Shown here one piece after another: positions 44,240 to 53,568 of a stretch of 64,000 nucleotides of DNA; within the stretch, counting starts at the first letter, position 1; each line of letters begins with the position of its first letter. The DNA is from Chitinophagaceae bacterium (GTDB lineage Bacteria > Bacteroidota > Bacteroidia > Chitinophagales > UBA10324), in assembly GCA_016704325.1 (NCBI GenBank), contig JADJAG010000004.1, positions 310,001 to 374,000 on the forward strand, written 5' to 3'. The notes under the pieces are model-generated. The model was not told the origin of the DNA, ran no database searches, and saw nothing but the letters and a program-made list of their open reading frames with translations. Both the position numbers and the translations under genes were made by a program.

Positions 44240-47200
44240 TTACATATTTCTTCGATACTGCCCACCCACTTCAAACAATGCATTTGTAATCTGTCCTAGC
44301 GAACAATACTTTGTTGTTTCCATCAATGCGTCGAACATGTTTTTATTTTGAATGGCGATGTTTTGTAATTTGGATAAAAGTTGTGGAGCTGTATCGGAAC
44401 AGGTAGTGTGTAGTTCACGCAGCATGTTGATCTGGTATTCTTTCTCTTCCTTGGTTGCACGAATTACTTCAGAAGGAATAATCGTTGGTGATCCTTTCGA
44501 ACTTAAAAAGGTATTCACCCCAATGATTGGATATTCACCATTGTGCTTCAGCGTTTCATAATACATACTCTCTTCCTGAATTTTACCGCGCTGGTACATG
44601 GTTTCCATGGCACCCAACACGCCACCGCGTTCGGTAATACGGTCAAACTCTGCCAGCACGGCTTCTTCTGCCAAATCTGTTAATTCTTCCGTAATGAAGG
44701 AGCCCTGCATGGGATTTTCATTCTTCGCCAACCCCAATTCACGGTTGATGATTAACTGAATAGCCATTGCCCTGCGAACACTTCCTTCTGTAGGAGTAGT
44801 GATGGCTTCATCATAGGCATTGGTATGAAGCGAATTGCAATTATCATAAATGGCATAGAGTGCCTGCAACGTTGTACGGATATCATTGAAATCAATTTCC
44901 TGCGCATGCAGCGAACGGCCGCTGGTTTGAATGTGATACTTCAGCATCTGCGAACGTTCATTGGCACCATACTTCAGCTTCATCGCCTTGGCCCAGATTC
45001 TTCTTGCTACTCTTCCGATCACTGCATATTCAGGATCAATGCCATTGCTGAAGAAGAAAGAAAGGTTTGGTGCGAAGTCGTCAATGTTCATACCGCGACT
45101 TAAATAGTATTCCACGTACGTAAATCCATTCGCCAATGTGAAAGCCAATTGTGTAATCGGATTGGCTCCCGCTTCGGCAATGTGATAACCGGAAATGGAG
45201 ACACTGTAAAAGTTTCGCACTTTATGTTTAATGAAATAGTCCTGCACATCACCCATCAGCCGCAATGAAAATTCTGTAGAGAAAATACAGGTATTCTGTG
45301 CCTGGTCTTCTTTCAAAATATCAGCTTGCACAGTTCCGCGAACCTGGTGCAATGTATTTTCCTTTATCTTTTTATAGACATCTGCATCTAATACCTGATC
45401 GCCCGTAACGCCCAATAACAATAATCCCAATCCATCATTTCCTTCAGGTAATGCTCCCTGGTATTCCGGGCGCATAGTGCCTTTTCGTTTATAAATCTCC
45501 GCAATTTTCTCATTCACGATTTCAGTGAGGCCATGTTCCTTAATGTACAATTCACATTGCTGATCGATGGCGGCATTCATAAAAAATCCGGTGATGATGG
45601 CAGCAGGTCCATTGATGGTCATCGAAACAGAAGTCTTTGGATCTGCAAGGTTGAAACCGCTGTATAGTTTCTTCGCATCATCGAGGCAACAAATAGAAAC
45701 GCCGCTATTGCCAATCTTTCCATAGATATCGGGCCGGTATTCCGGATCCTGGCCATAGAGTGTTACCGAATCAAATGCAGTGGACAATCTTTTTGCAGGA
45801 AGGCCGAGAGAAACATAGTGAAAGCGTTTATTGGTTCTTTCCGGACCACCTTCTCCGGCAAACATGCGGGTCGGATCTTCTCCTTCCCGCTTGAAAGGAT
45901 AGATGCCGGCGGTATATGGAAATTCTCCCGGGAAATTCTCTTTCAATGCCCATTTCAGAATTTCGCCCCAGGCTTCAAACTTCGGAGTGGCTACTTTAGA
46001 AATCTGAGTATGAGAGAGCGATTCGGTATGTGTCTTCACTTTAATATCCTTGCCACGGACTTTATAGATATAAAATTCATCACGGTAGTTTTTACATTTT
46101 TCTTCCCACTGTCCCAATAATTTCCGGTTCGGGCCATCGAGCAGCAATTCAAGATTTGAATAGTGTGCATTTAAATGGGCGAGGGCTGTTGTTTTTACGG
46201 TGGTATCTGCAGTTTCGCTTTCAAAAATTTTCCTGGAAGTACTTAAGGCAAATAACTTCTGAGCCACCTCACTTTGCTGCATTACCCATTGATCGTATTT
46301 TCTGTTATTCTCTGAAATCTCACTCAGGTAACGGGTACGTGCAGGAGGGATGATGTAAATTTTTTCGCTCATCTCTTTGGTAATGTCGAGATGCGGTTTC
46401 AGTTCAGCACCGGTCTTCTCTGAAATTTTATCCATCACCGATTTATATAAACGGTTCATACCGGGATCATTAAACTGCGAAGCGATGGTTCCGAAAACAG
46501 GAATGTCTTCATCATCTGTTTCCCATAGCTGGTGGTTTCGTTTGTATTGCTTTTTCACATCGCGCAAAGCATCCAGCGCACCACGCTTGTCAAATTTGTT
46601 TAATGCTATTATATCTGCAAAATCAAGCATGTCGATTTTTTCCAGTTGTGATGCCGCGCCGTATTCAGGTGTCATCACGTACAGGCTGAGATCGCTGTGC
46701 TCAATAATTTCCGTATCGCTTTGCCCGATGCCTGAAGTTTCCAAAATGATCAGGTCGAATTTTGCGGCTTTCACAATGTCAATGGCTTCTTTTACGTATT
46801 TGCTCAATGCAAGGTTAGACTGTCTTGTCGCCAATGAACGCATGAACACTCTTTCATTGCGGATCGAATTCATCCTGATGCGATCACCCAGCAATGCACC
46901 TCCGGTCTTTCGTTTCGATGGGTCTACGGAAATGATGGCTATCGTTTTGCCTGCTCCACCATCTGCTGCGCTTTTAAAATCAATCAAAAACCTTCGTACC
47001 AGTTCATCCACCAGTGAAGATTTACCGGCGCCTCCGGTGCCTGTGATGCCCAGCACGGGCGTTTTAACCTGTTGTGATATTTTATGGATTTCTTCTAACA
47101 GTGATTTCGACTGTTCGGGAAAATTTTCAGCTCCTGAGATCAGTGTTGCGATGGCATGCGGATTTCTGTTCTTCAATTCTTTCACTTCGCCATTCAGATG

Positions 47201-47647
47201 CATCCCGGTAGGAAAATCACATTGCTGCAACATATCATTAATCATCCCTTGCAGGCCCATGGCACGGCCGTCGTCAGGCGAATAAATTCTCGCTATACCA
47301 TATTGTTGCAACTCTTCAATTTCCGCTGGAAGAATTACGCCACCGCCACCGCCAAAGATCCTGATGTGGGAACAACCTTTCTCTTTTAAGAGGTCGAACA
47401 TGTATTTGAAGTACTCCATGTGGCCACCCTGGTAACTCGTCATGGCAATGGCCTGGGCATCTTCCTGGATAGCACAGTCTACCACTTCCTGCACACTCCT
47501 GTCATGGCCAAGATGAATGACTTCGGCACCGCTGGATTGTATGATGCGGCGCATGATATTGATGGCTGCATCATGCCCGTCGAACAGCGATGCAGCGGTT
47601 ACCACGCGTATTTTATTCTTTGGCTTGTAAGGAGCAATTGGATTCAT
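44240..47647 (-). CDS. icmF: fused isobutyryl-CoA mutase (IcmF)
   Basis: 1135 residues in the IcmF order: cobalamin-binding domain (about 10-140, with FDGHDAAI carrying the lower-ligand His25), MeaB-like G-protein chaperone (about 165-430, Walker A GTGGAGKS at 203-210 and downstream NKFDKRG), and TIM-barrel mutase domain (about 540-1120, with YPFKREGEDPTRMFAGEG, FDSVTLYGQDP and YHIQTSGRSLH). It interconverts isobutyryl-CoA and n-butyryl-CoA with adenosylcobalamin and supports its own repair by GTP. The YPF motif (Phe in place of methylmalonyl-CoA mutase Tyr) is consistent with the isobutyryl enzyme. The exact substrate among branched acyl-CoAs is unproven. It is followed by the toxin pair. 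Confidence 0.95.
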   Translation of the reverse strand: MNPIAPYKPKNKIRVVTAASLFDGHDAAINIMRRIIQSSGAEVIHLGHDRSVQEVVDCAIQEDAQAIAMTSYQGGHMEYFKYMFDLLKEKGCSHIRIFGGGGGVILPAEIEELQQYGIARIYSPDDGRAMGLQGMINDMLQQCDFPTGMHLNGEVKELKNRNPHAIATLISGAENFPEQSKSLLEEIHKISQQVKTPVLGITGTGGAGKSSLVDELVRRFLIDFKSAADGGAGKTIAIISVDPSKRKTGGALLGDRIRMNSIRNERVFMRSLATRQSNLALSKYVKEAIDIVKAAKFDLIILETSGIGQSDTEIIEHSDLSLYVMTPEYGAASQLEKIDMLDFADIIALNKFDKRGALDALRDVKKQYKRNHQLWETDDEDIPVFGTIASQFNDPGMNRLYKSVMDKISEKTGAELKPHLDITKEMSEKIYIIPPARTRYLSEISENNRKYDQWVMQQSEVAQKLFALSTSRKIFESETADTTVKTTALAHLNAHYSNLELLLDGPNRKLLGQWEEKCKNYRDEFYIYKVRGKDIKVKTHTESLSHTQISKVATPKFEAWGEILKWALKENFPGEFPYTAGIYPFKREGEDPTRMFAGEGGPERTNKRFHYVSLGLPAKRLSTAFDSVTLYGQDPEYRPDIYGKIGNSGVSICCLDDAKKLYSGFNLADPKTSVSMTINGPAAIITGFFMNAAIDQQCELYIKEHGLTEIVNEKIAEIYKRKGTMRPEYQGALPEGNDGLGLLLLGVTGDQVLDADVYKKIKENTLHQVRGTVQADILKEDQAQNTCIFSTEFSLRLMGDVQDYFIKHKVRNFYSVSISGYHIAEAGANPITQLAFTLANGFTYVEYYLSRGMNIDDFAPNLSFFFSNGIDPEYAVIGRVARRIWAKAMKLKYGANERSQMLKYHIQTSGRSLHAQEIDFNDIRTTLQALYAIYDNCNSLHTNAYDEAITTPTEGSVRRAMAIQLIINRELGLAKNENPMQGSFITEELTDLAEEAVLAEFDRITERGGVLGAMETMYQRGKIQEESMYYETLKHNGEYPIIGVNTFLSSKGSPTIIPSEVIRATKEEKEYQINMLRELHTTCSDTAPQLLSKLQNIAIQNKNMFDALMETTKYCSLGQITNALFEVGGQYRRNM

Positions 47648-47720
47648 ACAGTTGGCTGACTTTGAGAAGGACGGTAAAATTACAAATTGACGGATGGAAA
47701 TGGTAATAGGTTGTTGAAAC

Positions 47721-47995
47721 GGGTGTACGACAAATTGAATATTGACTTAAGATTTAAGACTTAAGACAAATAGCAATAGTAACAATCAAAAGTCAAAAGA
47801 AAATTTAAATATCAGTTAAAGAAAGTCAACATACTTCAGTCAACGACAATTGAGTATTGAGTAAGTGAGTAAAATAGCGTAGTGATTACAGAATAGCAAG
47901 TGATCGGCTTCGTTGCAGCAATTTAACCATTCAGCCATTTAGCCATTTATCCCACCAACCATTGCTTACCAAGATGAACGAACTGTCGTACACCC
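47721..47995. mobile_element. MITE-like element, copy B (275 bp)
   Basis: Termini GGGTGTACGACA (47721-47732) and TGTCGTACACCC (47984-47995) are perfect 12-bp inverted repeats. The flanks GTTGAAAC (47713-47720) and GTTGAAAC (47996-48003) are a perfect 8-bp target duplication. No coding frame is inside. The right two-thirds (from GAGTATTGAGTAAGTGAGTAAA) is closely related to the copy at 59768. It must be moved by a transposase located elsewhere. It fills most of the 47648-48125 gap. Confidence 0.88.
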
Positions 47996-48125
47996 GTTGA
48001 AACGCAAACCAGCCTCACCAAAGCACCAGTTTGAAGATTGATACATTTTGCTGCCGGTGTCATTGGTAAATAGTTGCTGATGTTGCGTGAAATGAAAATT
48101 TCATGCAGATTGCAGTAAGATCGCC

Positions 48126-49937
48126 ATGACGAGTTCCGCTAACAATAACCGCTTATCACTTTACGCACTTTTATTTGTCTGTGCGTTTTTGGTGATTGCC
48201 GCATTTTTTTACCCCAAATGGAAAATCGGTGAAACAGAAGCTACCTTAAGCTGGGATGTGATGGGTTATTACCTCTACCTGCCTTCTTATTTTTATGACG
48301 ACATCAGTAAGCTGCATAAACTACCGGGCCTGGTAGAAAAGTATAAGCCTGTCTATGGATTTTGGAATGCCTTCGAGTTGCCAAACGGTAACTATATGAT
48401 GAAGTATTCGATGGGAATGGCCATGATGTACCTGCCTTTCTTCGGCATTGCTCATGTATGGGCCACGGTTGGTGGATTTGCCATAGATGGGTTTTCGTTT
48501 CCATACCAGGCAATGATTTCATTCGGAAGCATATTTGTTTCCTGGATTGGTTTATGGTTTGCCAGAAAGAATTTGTTAAGGTTTTTTGATGATCGGATAG
48601 CAGCGATTGTATTGTTGGTTTTAGTGCTGGCGACCAATTATTTTAATTATGTGTCATTTGGCGGACCGATGACACATAACTATCTCTTTACCATTTATTG
48701 TTTGGTGATTTGGCTGACGATGAAATGGTATGAGCATCCAACAATATTGCGGAGCGTTTTTATTGGTGCCTTGTGCGGACTTGCAACAGTTACCCGTCCA
48801 ACAGAGATTATCATGCTCGTTATCCCGTTTTTGTGGGGAATAGATACGAGCAATGGACTGACCCACCGCATTCGTTTTCTCAGAAAACACCAATGGAAAT
48901 TATTGCTTGCTGCCGTGGCATTTGCAATTACGTTGCTCCCACAATTAATTTATTGGAAAGCCTTATCAGGTGATTGGGTGTATTACAGCTACCAGGAGCA
49001 GGGCTTCAGTTGGGCAAGTCCGCATTTCTATGAAGGCATCTTTACCTTCCGTAATGGCTGGCTCATCTATACACCGGTAATGTTATTGGCGCTTATCGGT
49101 TTCATCTGGCTTTATAAACATCATAAAGAGATTTTTGCAGCATGCCTTCTTTTTTCTGTCATCAACCTGTACATCGTTTATGCATGGGATATCTGGTGGT
49201 ATGGCGGAAGTTTTGGTTCCAGGGCCATGATACAATCGTATGCTGTATTGATCTTTCCGATGGCCGCATTTTTTGAATATGTAATCATGAAAAAAATGTT
49301 GCGTCCTGTGATTGCTATCGGGGTGCTTTTTTGTTGCTGGTTGAACCTGCTTCAAACATATCAGTGCCATGCAAAAGGGATTTTTGAAGCCGAGAATATG
49401 ACGCGTGCCTATTACTGGCGAATATTTGGTAAGACTTCCATTGAACCGTCAGATAAAAAGATGCTTGACAGCAAGGAGGAAATGCCTGCTGAACTGATTG
49501 ATAAACTGAAATTGATTTATGAAGTGAAGTCAACGGATTTTGACAGCCTCCGTCAATTGAATACTTATGCTGATGGATTGCTTATACAACTCAACGATAG
49601 TCTTCAAACATCTGTGCCTTATTTAATACCGGTTGATAAAGGGAAGGAGTTTTGGATTCGGGCAACAGCCAGTGTATTTTTTCCTGATAAGGAATGGGAC
49701 ACCTGGTTAATGACTCAGTTTAGTCTTAAGCTGTATGCTGAGCAGAAAGAAGTTTGGAATAACATGATGCGCATTCAACGGAATACAGAGCAAGGCAAAT
49801 GGCAAGTTGTTACCGTTGATATTCATTGTCGTTCTTCTCATAAAGCTGATACATTACAATTGTATTTCTGGAATGCCAATAGCAATAAGGTGATGTACAT
49901 AGATGATTTGAAAGTGGAAATGGCAACAGTGGATTAG
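48126..49937 (+). CDS. multi-spanning membrane glycosyltransferase-like protein
   Basis: 603 residues with about ten TM helices in the first 425 residues and a soluble C-terminal part of about 170. The first periplasmic loop (WDVMGYYLYLPSYFYDD) and the loop before TM3 are in the place where GT39/ArnT-like (GT-C) enzymes carry their catalytic acidic residues, and the overall topology matches GT-C proteins that use lipid-linked sugars, though no family signature is definite. The C-terminal part has a carbohydrate-binding-like beta pattern (WQVVTVDIHCRS... YIDDLKVEM). It stands alone downstream of the MITE. Role in surface glycan assembly is only inferred. Confidence 0.65.
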   Translation: MTSSANNNRLSLYALLFVCAFLVIAAFFYPKWKIGETEATLSWDVMGYYLYLPSYFYDDISKLHKLPGLVEKYKPVYGFWNAFELPNGNYMMKYSMGMAMMYLPFFGIAHVWATVGGFAIDGFSFPYQAMISFGSIFVSWIGLWFARKNLLRFFDDRIAAIVLLVLVLATNYFNYVSFGGPMTHNYLFTIYCLVIWLTMKWYEHPTILRSVFIGALCGLATVTRPTEIIMLVIPFLWGIDTSNGLTHRIRFLRKHQWKLLLAAVAFAITLLPQLIYWKALSGDWVYYSYQEQGFSWASPHFYEGIFTFRNGWLIYTPVMLLALIGFIWLYKHHKEIFAACLLFSVINLYIVYAWDIWWYGGSFGSRAMIQSYAVLIFPMAAFFEYVIMKKMLRPVIAIGVLFCCWLNLLQTYQCHAKGIFEAENMTRAYYWRIFGKTSIEPSDKKMLDSKEEMPAELIDKLKLIYEVKSTDFDSLRQLNTYADGLLIQLNDSLQTSVPYLIPVDKGKEFWIRATASVFFPDKEWDTWLMTQFSLKLYAEQKEVWNNMMRIQRNTEQGKWQVVTVDIHCRSSHKADTLQLYFWNANSNKVMYIDDLKVEMATVD

Positions 49938-49974
49938 CAGGTATAAAAGCTTTGGATTTCTATGCGGCACTCGC

Positions 49975-52900
49975 TTATTTTCCGCATATCAGCTTTTGGA
50001 CATGAGTGACACCGTCGATGGTAATAGCGCACAGATAAATACCGGACGATAATTTTTCTCCATCAAATGCAAATTGGTATTTGCCTGCCGGTTGATTGTT
50101 ATTGTGATGAAGTTTCCTGATTAATTGTCCATATGCATTGTATAAATCTAAAGTAACATCAGCAGATGACGGAACCATATAGCTGATCATGGTTAGCCGA
50201 TCAAATGGATTTGGATAGACTGCAAAAGATGAAGCAGGAGTTATTGCATTAACAAATGTAGTCGTATTCACTTCAAATGCCGGCAGGAAAATATGATCCA
50301 GCCAGGCAGCATCTAGTCCATCGGTAAAATAGCCATCTTTCATGTACACCCATTTGAAGGAATGCGTGCCGCTATCTACCTGGTAAGAAACTTTTGTCCA
50401 ACCTGATTCTCCTGACCATTGGTTTTTTAGTTCCCCGTCAATATAAAATTTCAGGAAGTCATAGTTGCCTTCAGAAGATACTTTATGGGCAAAGGAAAGA
50501 TCATCTGCAAACTGAACATCCAATACTATTTCAAGCGTGGAAGATTCATTATTTCCTATGTCACCTGACCTGCTGCAATAGCTACCTTCAAAAGCACTTT
50601 CAGTTGTTGTAAACCAGTTAGCAATTCCGCTTAACTGCCAGTTATAGGTGGTGAGATTATTGCTTTCAAAGTTTTCAATGGCAGGACTGATCACTGTTTC
50701 AAATTCAAGCAGGTTACTATAAGCTCCTGCATCGAGGGAACCGGTAAAGGGAATATCAATACCATATGTTGCATTAGGCGCCACATAAACTTGAAAAGTG
50801 GCCAGCAGGTTTTCGTTGATCACCATGTTGCCAATGGTGAATTCCGGATCATTAATGCTGATGAAGTTACTGCTGCCCGACAATGTGGCAATTGCCTCAG
50901 AAATATTACTGTGACCCTGATTCACCACACTTAAGGTGATCGTAGCGGTTTCAGAAGGATCGAGGTATCCGTTACCATTGCCTCCTGCTTCATCATTGAT
51001 TGTAAAAGCAGTAACTGCAAGTGACGGCGCATTCAGCAATATGGAAACCGGCATATTCCAGGTGTTTGCTGCATTATCGGTAACGGTACAATTGAACAAA
51101 GCAATATGCCCATCCGGAACGTTATCTGCAACGGTAAGTGCAAAGGCATTTTGAAGTGTGCCGGCAGCATCACTGGCAATGGCAGGATAGGTTGCTGTAG
51201 CATCGGTAATAGTAATATAGGTATCAGATGTAGAAAGTGTAGCAGTTATGCCTGATGCCGTCGATAAACCGGCATTTTGAAGCGTAATATCCAGCATCAC
51301 ATCTTCATCAAAATCGGCAAGCCCATTACCGTTGCCGGCCGAATCATTTATGGTAAGGTTGGTATTATATAAAAAGGCGCCAGCCGGTTGCAAAGCAGGA
51401 AGGTGATTTAAATAAGGTGTTTTATTGTAGCCGGTAATAGTTAGCGACAACGTGTCCTGAATAGTTAGCGGTGGAAAGGAAAGTTCAGCCATTCCACCTG
51501 TAACGGTAGCAATACTGATAATTGTTCCATTGGCTGCCATGCAAACCAATGCATTTTCGGCATCACAGGTTACCGTGAAATGCGTGCTTCCTAATTCAAT
51601 AGTTGGTGCATGCGTGGCGCTAATAACTGTAGGTTGTGCAGTTCGTATCTCCAATGAAGGATCACCGAAGATGGTCCAGGTATCAGTCATGTTGTAACCG
51701 GTATTGCCATAGGCATCATTCATGCTGAAACAACCGTTAATGGACAATCCTCCAAATGTTCGCTTAATATTTTCAGGGTAGCTTTCTGTGAGAATCAAAT
51801 TTATTTCATCCTGTGCCTCCATGGGTTCAGCCCAGGCTTGCAGGATGGTTGACATAAATGAAGCAACAGCGCCTGCCGGTTCTCCATTTTGGCTGCTTCG
51901 TGCTAATGCTTCTGCCAGACAGGTAGTGCCGGTAAAATTGCCAACACTACATCCAACAACCCATATAAAGGGCCATTTGCCGTTATTAACCAGGTTGTTT
52001 GCATCGGTGATGCTGAAATCAGTGGTACTTAAGCTGCTTCCGCTGCCATGACCTGTGTAGGTGATGAGTCCTGTTCCGCTATTGATTAAGGAAGAAAGAT
52101 CATTCGCTACAGGATTGCCGGGCGCATCGACATTGCCCTGTGTGCCATCAAAAAGTTCTGCAACATCAGAATAATTATAGTTTAACAGTTGTTCCCTGAT
52201 GAGGTCCTGGTGTTCGAAGTCTGATTGGCCTTCATCGCCGATTCCTGCACCTTCATTGGAAGCAATGCAAATACCTTTTGAAAAGTAATTATCATTCGTA
52301 GGTGTTTTTTCATAAGCAATGGTTTTGCTCACCTGGCTGATAATGTCTGCTTCCGTTTCTGCGGAAAAACGCCCAACGAAAATTTCCTGGTAATGATCTT
52401 CTCCAAGGATATAACCATAATCGTTGTCAGCATCTCCGGCTCCGGTACTGCCGGCGGCAACTTGTGCAGCATCGCCAGCAAGTATTAAGTAGGTCAGTCC
52501 TTTGGTGTTGTAATAATTGGCCACATAATTTTTGATCGAGGTTTTATCATTTCCAATTACAGACACATCCACTATTTCAGTCCGTATTCCTTTTTGAATC
52601 TTCCAGTCAGCCAATGGTTGCATTGCATTCATGTAAGGCCCATAACTGATGATGAGCAGGTTGCCTTCTTCTTCCAGCTGTTCGTAACGGGTATCACTTT
52701 CAAAATTGATAAAACGGTTTTGATAGAGTTTGTTAAAGACGGATGGTGTTTTAATTTCCACGTTAGGGTTTCTTTTCAGCACATTTTCATCTGCATTATT
52801 GTTAGCTGAAACAGAAACGATAATTTCTGAATATATGCGCAGTGTTTTTGTAACCGGATTGTATTGAATTGGATAGACGATTACCGTCTGTGCACGATAA

Positions 52901-53391
52901 TCACGGAGAATATAGGGCTCGCGTAATGCGGTAATATCTTTTGGAAAGAAATTGTTTTCCTGGTAAGCTGAATCAAAGTAGAAAGGAATTGCTGCAGGGT
53001 CCACATCTCTCAGCAATGATCCTTTGGAAGGGGCTACCAGTATATTTTCATAATCTGAATAGCTGGCTGAAGTAACCTTTACTTCCATATTTTTATCATC
53101 GGGAATAATGATGCTTGCAGTAAGTTTAGGAAGATCCGGAAATCCTTTTTCCAGTATTGGAGTTCCCTTGTCAATCTTGATGACAACAGCTTCACCCAAT
53201 GGTGTGTTTACCATTGATTCAATTATACCACCTGATTCAAACTTTATCGTTGTTTGGCCCGGAGCACCATCAATTAGTCTAATGGAAGATTGTGAAGGGG
53301 CCGCAAATTGTGCACTGGATGAAAAAGAATACGTGATCAGGCTTATGAGACAAATGAGGGAAAGAAATCGGATTGTAAAAGCGCTAACCAT
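49975..53391 (-). CDS. secreted gingipain-like C25 cysteine protease with T9SS signal
   Basis: 1138 residues: signal peptide (about 1-27), C25 propeptide (about 30-220), catalytic C25 domain (about 235-600) with His448 in TYTGHGS and Cys481 in VVGCSVGN, a spacing of 33 as in gingipains. AGDAAQV and EIFVGRFSAETEADI are further family marks. A string of beta-sandwich domains follows (600-1050), with DLNGLADFDEDV- and GNGYLDPSETATI-type Ca-binding text, then a T9SS sorting domain (YPNPFDRLTM... to QKLICGK). It is exported by T9SS, probably a surface or secreted protease. It is an orphan outside the periodontal pathogens. Confidence 0.93.
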   Translation of the reverse strand: MVSAFTIRFLSLICLISLITYSFSSSAQFAAPSQSSIRLIDGAPGQTTIKFESGGIIESMVNTPLGEAVVIKIDKGTPILEKGFPDLPKLTASIIIPDDKNMEVKVTSASYSDYENILVAPSKGSLLRDVDPAAIPFYFDSAYQENNFFPKDITALREPYILRDYRAQTVIVYPIQYNPVTKTLRIYSEIIVSVSANNNADENVLKRNPNVEIKTPSVFNKLYQNRFINFESDTRYEQLEEEGNLLIISYGPYMNAMQPLADWKIQKGIRTEIVDVSVIGNDKTSIKNYVANYYNTKGLTYLILAGDAAQVAAGSTGAGDADNDYGYILGEDHYQEIFVGRFSAETEADIISQVSKTIAYEKTPTNDNYFSKGICIASNEGAGIGDEGQSDFEHQDLIREQLLNYNYSDVAELFDGTQGNVDAPGNPVANDLSSLINSGTGLITYTGHGSGSSLSTTDFSITDANNLVNNGKWPFIWVVGCSVGNFTGTTCLAEALARSSQNGEPAGAVASFMSTILQAWAEPMEAQDEINLILTESYPENIKRTFGGLSINGCFSMNDAYGNTGYNMTDTWTIFGDPSLEIRTAQPTVISATHAPTIELGSTHFTVTCDAENALVCMAANGTIISIATVTGGMAELSFPPLTIQDTLSLTITGYNKTPYLNHLPALQPAGAFLYNTNLTINDSAGNGNGLADFDEDVMLDITLQNAGLSTASGITATLSTSDTYITITDATATYPAIASDAAGTLQNAFALTVADNVPDGHIALFNCTVTDNAANTWNMPVSILLNAPSLAVTAFTINDEAGGNGNGYLDPSETATITLSVVNQGHSNISEAIATLSGSSNFISINDPEFTIGNMVINENLLATFQVYVAPNATYGIDIPFTGSLDAGAYSNLLEFETVISPAIENFESNNLTTYNWQLSGIANWFTTTESAFEGSYCSRSGDIGNNESSTLEIVLDVQFADDLSFAHKVSSEGNYDFLKFYIDGELKNQWSGESGWTKVSYQVDSGTHSFKWVYMKDGYFTDGLDAAWLDHIFLPAFEVNTTTFVNAITPASSFAVYPNPFDRLTMISYMVPSSADVTLDLYNAYGQLIRKLHHNNNQPAGKYQFAFDGEKLSSGIYLCAITIDGVTHVQKLICGK

Positions 53392-53568
53392 AACTTTGCA
53401 ATGGTGGTTGAAAAAAAATTCAGGCAGGTAAGCAAATCTAAATCAAATCTTCAAATAGTATCATACGGGCAACTTTAAATTCGGGTATATTTTTAAGGTC
53501 ATTTCCAAAATCCTTATGCTGCTCTTGCTTCTTCACGGGACTTAAAGGAAAAGCTCATTGAAACAAGG

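Noticed and set aside
46377..47285. 302-codon open frame opposite icmF
   Set aside because: It is a shadow of the icmF frame; it has no recognised domain and lies fully inside a strongly supported gene.
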